Assembly (NCBI RefSeq): GCF_000210295.1
Contig: NC_026744.1
Span: 310,001-374,000, forward strand
DNA length: 64,000 nt
Reading direction: 5' to 3'
From: Trypanosoma brucei gambiense DAL972
Taxonomy: Eukaryota > Euglenozoa > Kinetoplastea > Trypanosomatida > Trypanosomatidae
This document shows positions 58,319 through 64,000 of this stretch, piece by piece (position 1 is the first letter of the stretch; every line of letters starts with the position of its first letter). Both the position numbers and the translations under genes were made by a program. Under the pieces are notes generated by a model. It made no database searches, had not been told where the DNA came from, and was given only the letters and a program-made list of their open reading frames with translations.

Positions 58319-61300
58319 ATGAGTTCTGTGAGGCTTCTACTTGGTCAGGTGATGCACATCACTCCGTCGAGTGTTATTTTCTCTGCTGATGAAGTGGACA
58401 CACTTGACTTTCAGACAGTGAGCGCCATTCCGAAAGCACACCGGGACTTTGTTCAAAAAAATGGACTCATTGCGAAGGTTATGCTCTCAGTGACATCAAA
58501 AATAACGAGCTGGAGCACACGGGAGGAGCGACAAAAGATTTGGTGGGACGCACTGACGAGTACTGGGCTCGTCAGGTCCAAAGCGACCACCGTTGAGGTG
58601 CCAACTAACCTGAGCGGTGTGTTTTGGCCCATTATAGACGATGAACAATTAATGATATATGCCGATGCGGCGATAAAGCGCCATGCGAATCTGAAACTCA
58701 ATGAGTGCCCTTACGTTGTTCCAGTTTTATATGCGCAGCAAATATTTTATAAGTGCCAGGAGGTCAAGGGGACGCTTTGTGTAGTTTGGATGCCGAAATG
58801 TAGGTACAACTTGGCTCACTGGACTAAGGTGCAAGTGCCCAGACGGTTCATCCCCGAATCTGTACTATACAAACTTATATACGACATCACCAATGCTCTA
58901 ATTTTCCTTCGCGATGTTTGTGTGGAGTATCCAGCCTGTATCTCCATGGAAGACATCCTCGTCGGAGGAGTTAGTGATGCGGAACCATCTTTTTTGTTGA
59001 ACACGTTAACCAGTAGACCAACCTGCAATCAGAGCGAGGCGAACAGCAGATCGTCGTCCACGGTGCTTTTCGCACCTGAGTTGTTGATTCAACCTTGCAA
59101 ATTGCTTACCAACTCGGCTTGTAATGTTTGGTCGCTGGGGATGATCGCTTACCAAATTGCATCGGGACTACCTAGCGAGGAAAGTAAAGCACATCTTATG
59201 GGGACACGCCACGCGGCAGGTGAGATGATGCTTAATCATTATCGATTGAAACCAAGCGATGTTGTACTTCGTGTGCGGGCAGTACTGCAGGCGGGTTCTT
59301 ACAACAACCCGTTTATTCACCTCCTGCTTCTTATGCTAGGTCAGGACCCACACACGCGACCAACACCCTATGTGGTCTATGAAATGCTCCGTGATATTAT
59401 GCGTTTCAAGCCTGTCATTCGCTTCCCATTTGCCATTGGACCCTTCACTCTGGTGCACTTGTGGTCGGATGACAAAATAGCAGTCGATCCAGTACAGCGG
59501 CGGTACGATACAGAGGCTACCTGTATCGTATGCAACGAAAGCCGCAGCAATTTGATGTGCGGGGACAATGAGCACACGTCTGCACTGTGTTCACCCTTGT
59601 GGTCCGCGGAGGAGCCGCTTCCGGGGTACGCAGTAGCTCGTGAAACTTCCATGACTTACTTGTATCCCATGCTTGGGAGATTGGACAAAAAAGCGCAGCG
59701 GCGGTACCTCGATGCAGCATTACGTGGCGACAAAATGAATAGGGGCAGCTTGCTTCAACTGCTCGGTGGTTTCGCTTTGTTGAAACCCAATGAGGGGAAA
59801 AGTGCTGTGGCTCACGACGTGATGATTCCTTTACCTAATGGTGTTCTTCATAAGGATGAAAAAGTCGCAGTGGCTGCGGAACTCAATTTCACCGCGGCGC
59901 TGCCGTGGCCTTCGCAGTGCACTTTCAAACTCCAGCAGGAGGGGAGAATACAGTGGTCCATACCTGGGTTATTCGGCTTCTCCAATGCCCGTTGGTATGC
60001 GTGGATATTACCGGGAGAGAAGCTGGAGTTGAATGGGGAACCGTGGGTACCGGCCCCTGATGGTGCTTTCGTGTTTTGGTTTAACGAAAGTCTACAACCC
60101 TCAGAATATGATCGGTATTTCGTTGTCTGCAGTGTCCTCTCCTTGACGTGGCAGGCGAAAATGAAGAGCAACGTGCTTCCCGACCACGTCTTCAAGAGAA
60201 AGGGTGATGTCGGTGGTTTGACACCCAGCAACGGATCTGAGGGCGGTTTCTCAAGCTGTACAACATCCCACAACGGCGAAGGGTCGGCGGAACGTCACTC
60301 CAAGAAAGATGTGGACGGTGTGGACAAAAGTGGTCGTAGCGCGTTAGGGCAACGCTCTGTGAACTCGTTGCTCAATCTCCCCAAAGTTGGGGATCTGCAG
60401 TGCACAAAGGGAGATGGTATATTGCCCGCCCGGAGGCAGGTGAGTAGCACTGCAAATACCACCTCATCATCATCCAACTCTTGTGATTCTGATAACTCAA
60501 ATCCTAACCACCGACGGCCTCCGAGGCGTGGAAGTGCGGTTGTGCGCATGGACTATGTGGATGATGTTGTGCCGGATATGATTTTTGATGGCACAGGGGA
60601 GACAAACAGCAAACGGCAGCCGCTGCAACCTCAGCAGCGAAACGGGGTTACCGGACACCGATCAAACTCAACAGAAGGTATCATATCTGTACTTCATAGG
60701 AGTGAAGACGGGATGGCTTGTTCCACACCTCGTGAGCCAACGTACCCTCGAGAGAGACCTCAGGGCAGGCACATAAACCCTCAACCAACCGAACCAACGG
60801 CTAACCCCCGTCCTCCACCTCCGAATAATTCCCCCGGAAGACGTCAACGGCACGAAGGTGAGGGCAAGTTTGGTCGACTACCAAGTGGAATGGTTACAAC
60901 ACCAACCCTCTCCAAATCACCATCCGGATCCCGCTTCTCTGGTCGGCCATCATCGCCAAGCGCTGCGGATGTTAACCGGACGTTGTCACCGAAGGAAAGC
61001 GCAGTGCTTCAACAGAGTAAAACCGGATTCCCACTGCAATCGCCCCCATTACGTGTGTTTGGACGTTGGCATCCTCCGCGGCACATTGACGCGCCGTTTC
61101 AATCGCTTACATTCTGCACATCGTCAACTGCTGAGCATGGGACCTTATCGCCACCAGTGATGCTGTCGATGGGAGTCCGCACGGCCCTCCATGCTCCTGC
61201 CGCCGCAACTCACATGGCGTTCGCCGCCAATATTATGCCATTAGTTCGCCGAAATCATCCAAAGAGCTCTGCGGCACTTGTTGTTAAGGAAAACAATGCG

Positions 61301-61789
61301 CGAGACATCATTCCCCACCATGGTTTGGTGTTTTATGATGAAAAGGAGGAGGTAGTTGGTCTTTTGGCACTGCGGTTCGCCCTCACAAGATCTCCGGACA
61401 TCACTACAGGAGAAATGCTTCTTCCAATAAGGCTACTGCCGCCAGTTGTGGCGACAGCCGCCTTTAACGCGCAGTTGAATGCTGCTTATTTTACCGGTAA
61501 TGCAGTTTTCCACAGTATCACACGCGTTGGGAGTGAAAGTGAAGTGTTGCGTCACTCAGAGAGTCTCCAACACCTCGGAAACTTCGAAACTCTTTCGCCC
61601 TTATCTAAGAAACTAACCCTTTCAGGAGCGCGTTTCGGAGCAAGCGATGATCCACCGCACAAAGTAGTCTGCGGTGACGACGACGTCCTGCCGTTCTGTT
61701 GGATTGGTTTTGAAAACCAGTCGCGTATGTTGATGATTTCAGATGTGCATCGCCTCTCCTGGTATCCGTTATACTTCACTGATGAATAA
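58319..61789 (+). CDS. Degenerate protein kinase-like (pseudokinase) protein
   Basis: 1156 aa. Residues ~130-365 resemble the C-lobe of a protein kinase: an A-P-E at 252-254, then V-W-S-L-G-M-I-A-Y (from 270) as in subdomain IX, and later a D-P-H-T-R-P-T segment. The catalytic H-R-D is replaced by a P-A-C-I-S-M-E-D-I-L stretch and no D-F-G is found, so phosphotransfer is unlikely. The N-terminal ~130 residues contain no Gly-rich loop that I can identify. The middle (~620-910) is Ser/Pro/Arg/Gly-rich and disordered. The C-terminal ~240 residues are a more ordered, beta-rich region. The function is unknown; a scaffold role is the usual idea for such proteins. Confidence 0.7.
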   Translation: MSSVRLLLGQVMHITPSSVIFSADEVDTLDFQTVSAIPKAHRDFVQKNGLIAKVMLSVTSKITSWSTREERQKIWWDALTSTGLVRSKATTVEVPTNLSGVFWPIIDDEQLMIYADAAIKRHANLKLNECPYVVPVLYAQQIFYKCQEVKGTLCVVWMPKCRYNLAHWTKVQVPRRFIPESVLYKLIYDITNALIFLRDVCVEYPACISMEDILVGGVSDAEPSFLLNTLTSRPTCNQSEANSRSSSTVLFAPELLIQPCKLLTNSACNVWSLGMIAYQIASGLPSEESKAHLMGTRHAAGEMMLNHYRLKPSDVVLRVRAVLQAGSYNNPFIHLLLLMLGQDPHTRPTPYVVYEMLRDIMRFKPVIRFPFAIGPFTLVHLWSDDKIAVDPVQRRYDTEATCIVCNESRSNLMCGDNEHTSALCSPLWSAEEPLPGYAVARETSMTYLYPMLGRLDKKAQRRYLDAALRGDKMNRGSLLQLLGGFALLKPNEGKSAVAHDVMIPLPNGVLHKDEKVAVAAELNFTAALPWPSQCTFKLQQEGRIQWSIPGLFGFSNARWYAWILPGEKLELNGEPWVPAPDGAFVFWFNESLQPSEYDRYFVVCSVLSLTWQAKMKSNVLPDHVFKRKGDVGGLTPSNGSEGGFSSCTTSHNGEGSAERHSKKDVDGVDKSGRSALGQRSVNSLLNLPKVGDLQCTKGDGILPARRQVSSTANTTSSSSNSCDSDNSNPNHRRPPRRGSAVVRMDYVDDVVPDMIFDGTGETNSKRQPLQPQQRNGVTGHRSNSTEGIISVLHRSEDGMACSTPREPTYPRERPQGRHINPQPTEPTANPRPPPPNNSPGRRQRHEGEGKFGRLPSGMVTTPTLSKSPSGSRFSGRPSSPSAADVNRTLSPKESAVLQQSKTGFPLQSPPLRVFGRWHPPRHIDAPFQSLTFCTSSTAEHGTLSPPVMLSMGVRTALHAPAAATHMAFAANIMPLVRRNHPKSSAALVVKENNARDIIPHHGLVFYDEKEEVVGLLALRFALTRSPDITTGEMLLPIRLLPPVVATAAFNAQLNAAYFTGNAVFHSITRVGSESEVLRHSESLQHLGNFETLSPLSKKLTLSGARFGASDDPPHKVVCGDDDVLPFCWIGFENQSRMLMISDVHRLSWYPLYFTDE

Positions 61790-63575
61790 GCATTGGTGTG
61801 ATTGTTGCCGCTTGGACGCAGATTTTTCTTTTCCTTTTTCCTTTTTTTGTTTTTGAAGAGTATGAATCACTTCCTTCTTTTCGTCGATGATTTCTATTAT
61901 TCCCCATCCCTCCCTCGGTTGATTTTCTTTTTTTTTTTACACCTGTACGTGTATAGTTTTTTTTTATTAACTTGTGTTACCGCAGTGAATGTTGTCAAGA
62001 ATGGGAAATATTATGAAGGGGAAAATGAATAAGCAACCTTCACTGTTTGGCTGGAGCAGTAAGGTGTACAACAAACATTTCCCACTCTTTTTTTTTCCAT
62101 CGGATCCCCCCCCATTTTTTGTGCCCGTTTGTGTTCTCCTTTCATGCAGAAACGAATTGAATAGCGGTAACTGTGCTTCACGGGAAAACAAGTAATGAAA
62201 GCTGAATAAAATGAATATTTCTCGTTTTGAGTTGTTTTTATGCTTTTATTTATCTCTTCGGGCAGGCATCCATTTTATTTCCTGCGTTTGTTTCCTTTTT
62301 TTGTCCGTGTCATTTCCCCCGTTCAGTCCCGAGGCTCCTCCGCGCTATCGCAGTAGATTTTCGTAGATCCACGTATTAATTTTCTTTCTGAATAATTATT
62401 TTAACTATTTCCTCCTCATCTGCGCTACTCTACAACAAAAGGGCTTTTCACAAGTGAGTTGGTGCAGGAAATTCTCCTACAAATTATATATAATTGTATA
62501 TAGTAGTTTCATTTCTACTATTTATTTTTTTTCCTATCGAAGTTTATTTTTTTTTTTTGTTTCTGATGTGCATATCGCAGACATCAAACCCTTGTCTTGT
62601 ATTTGAAATTATGCATGGGGATCTATGTATCGGCGCACGCACGCAAACACATGCACATGCACAAATACTATTTCCATTATTTGTTCTTATAGAGAGAAGG
62701 AAAGAGATACGAATGTTTTTGACATTATGATAATATGAGATAACAGAAGAAAATAATAATCAGTAAAGGCAATAAAGGCAGTGATGTGTGCTGGTGGTTT
62801 GTGAAGGATGCGGCGTACACCGGTGTTCCTGTTTTTTTTTTCCTGTTTCAACATTGACACACCCGCACTGTTGTAATAGGAAATATAGATTTCTCTCGTA
62901 AATATGACCAAACCATGTAAACGCATACACCCACATGTATATATTCTAAGTGAGGAACACTTTAATCGTTAAAGAGAATAAAACAACGGAAGAAAGAAAG
63001 AAAGATGGCGGAGAAAAAGATAAATTGTGGTGACTACCTGAACGCAGCGAATTATATTTTATTTATTGATTTCTGATTATAATAAATTACCTTTATTATT
63101 CTTATTTCTTGAGGAGGTGGCACCCCTCTCATGTGGCGAGTGAGGTAGAAAAGGAGGAGCAGACTGATATACATATATTTATTTATTTATTTAAAAAGGG
63201 ACAAATGCAGCGGGTATGGGGAAAAGGAAAAGCAACCTAAGCTGAAGAAAAGAAAAAGGTAAGGGAAATTTGATTGTTGAAGCGCGGTAAGGAGACACAT
63301 TCAAGCATTGATGAGTATCTTTGTGCACTTAGTAGCCATGTATCTCATCGTATATTTACACGATTCGCCACATACTTATATGCACACACTTGAAGATGAC
63401 CTAACTTACTGCCTTGTAGTATTTCAACACTCTTAACGGCCGCTGTCTCTTCTGCTCATGCACGTTCATGTTCTTTCGTCTCTTACTTTTGTTGTGTTTT
63501 TTTTTCATTTTGGCTTCAAACGTTCCTCAATATTAACTATTCGTGGTAGCTTTGCCAACAGACGGGTTGTTAAAT
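61790..63575 (+). other. Intergenic spacer, kinase-like gene to MCU-like gene
   Basis: 1.8 kb with no supported gene; T-rich tracts throughout. The probable acceptor for the last gene is the C/T-rich stretch at 63466-63520 with AG at 63548-63549. Confidence 0.7.
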
Positions 63576-64000
63576 ATGTGGAGGCCTTATACTTTGTTTG
63601 TTGTGCCCATGCGATTCGGGAGTCCGCTTCAGTTGAGGTCGCTACTTGTTTCCCGCATGCCTGGTCGTTTTGACGCCTTTTTGACACGGCGATTTGTTTC
63701 AACAGCAACACCCGGAGGGCAGCCGACTTGTAGTGACTCTCATAATTCTGCAGCATGTCTTACGGCTGAGGAGTTCTCCAACATCGTCCCCATGTTTTTG
63801 TTGGGTCAAGCGCTACGTCAACACACTTCTAATGAGGAAAATCGTGCAGGCGCAGGTGAGTTTGTCATTACCCGCGAGGTATTCAACCGCTACTGTAGCG
63901 AAAGCCGCGTGGAAGACACGGACAAAGCTCTTCAACTCCTCTGCGAAAGCGGTGTCGTCGTTTCTATTTCTGATGGAGCGGCGGTTCATCTTCGACCGGT
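63576..64000 (+). CDS. MCU: Mitochondrial calcium uniporter (MCU)-like protein, 3' partial
   Basis: The frame starts at the ATG at 63576, the first after the AG at 63548-63549, and is still open at the window end (141 codons seen). An in-frame ATG at 63657 is an alternative start. The first ~50 residues are Arg/Ser-rich and hydrophobic with almost no acids, as in a mitochondrial presequence. Residues ~94-141 match the N-terminal region of plant and protist MCU proteins: F-V-I-T-R-E-V-F, a short helix, then L-C-E-S-G-V-V-V and V-H-L-R-P. The pore helices and their D-I-M-E-type motif would lie downstream of the window, so the family call rests on this segment and on remembered gene order. Confidence 0.65.
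   Translation, partial: MWRPYTLFVVPMRFGSPLQLRSLLVSRMPGRFDAFLTRRFVSTATPGGQPTCSDSHNSAACLTAEEFSNIVPMFLLGQALRQHTSNEENRAGAGEFVITREVFNRYCSESRVEDTDKALQLLCESGVVVSISDGAAVHLRP

Noticed and set aside
1..64000. Search for retroposons (ingi/RIME type), inserted genes, tRNA/rRNA arrays, CRISPR arrays and strand-switch regions
   Set aside because: None recognised. All genes are on one strand and no long repeat other than the gap-flanking duplicate and the GM6 repeats was seen by eye.

Overview
The window comes from the nuclear genome of a kinetoplastid, most likely an African trypanosome of the Trypanosoma brucei group. The evidence is that all 22 recognisable genes lie on the + strand with no introns. They are separated by AT-rich spacers full of polypyrimidine tracts that end in AG, the layout of a polycistronic unit processed by spliced-leader trans-splicing. 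The gene content is also distinctive: a GM6-type calpain-like repeat protein, a CDC2-related kinase with a non-PSTAIRE helix, and axonemal, mitochondrial and kinetoplastid-only proteins. From memory, not looked up, the order GM6 calpain, RSP3, CRK6, NDUFS7, MCU matches one end of T. brucei chromosome 11. The subspecies cannot be told from the sequence.

Layout. 1-4.7 kb: 3' end of a GM6/calpain-like gene, containing a 100-N assembly gap flanked by an 830-bp near-perfect duplicate that is probably an assembly artefact. 6.8-15.8 kb: radial spoke protein 3, Vps18, and a protein with a Plus3-like segment. 17.3-25.4 kb: CDC2-related kinase, RING+PHD protein, SMU1-like LisH/WD40 protein, and dynein assembly factor DNAAF3. 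25.8-37.4 kb: a CTFxP-motif protein, a coiled-coil protein, a multi-pass membrane protein and a large probable mitochondrial protein. 38-45.3 kb: Cu(I) P1B-ATPase, a small two-TM protein, and a single-RRM protein. 45.35-49.9 kb: a 4.5-kb low-complexity spacer with no gene. 49.9-64 kb: an unknown protein, a ubiquilin/Dsk2-like protein, NADH-cytochrome b5 reductase, complex I NDUFS7/PSST, a Dabb-domain protein, a degenerate kinase-like protein, and the N-terminal part of a mitochondrial calcium uniporter (MCU-like) gene cut by the window end.

The genes are not an operon in the bacterial sense. In trypanosomes, position in the unit mostly does not set expression, and UTRs do. Still, flagellar genes (GM6 calpain, RSP3, DNAAF3, perhaps the CTFxP and coiled-coil proteins) are frequent in the first half. 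Mitochondrial genes (b5 reductase, NDUFS7, MCU, possibly the 874-aa protein) are frequent in the second half. Several gene starts were set to the first ATG after the best splice acceptor rather than to the longest open frame. No mobile element, CRISPR array, rRNA or tRNA gene was seen.

I did not find a clear new biological system. The observations most worth a second look are the duplication around the gap, a recurrent T(n)A(n) tract confined to spacers, the 4.5-kb gene-free spacer, an upstream ORF that overlaps a start codon as TAATG, and several domain-poor kinetoplastid proteins.
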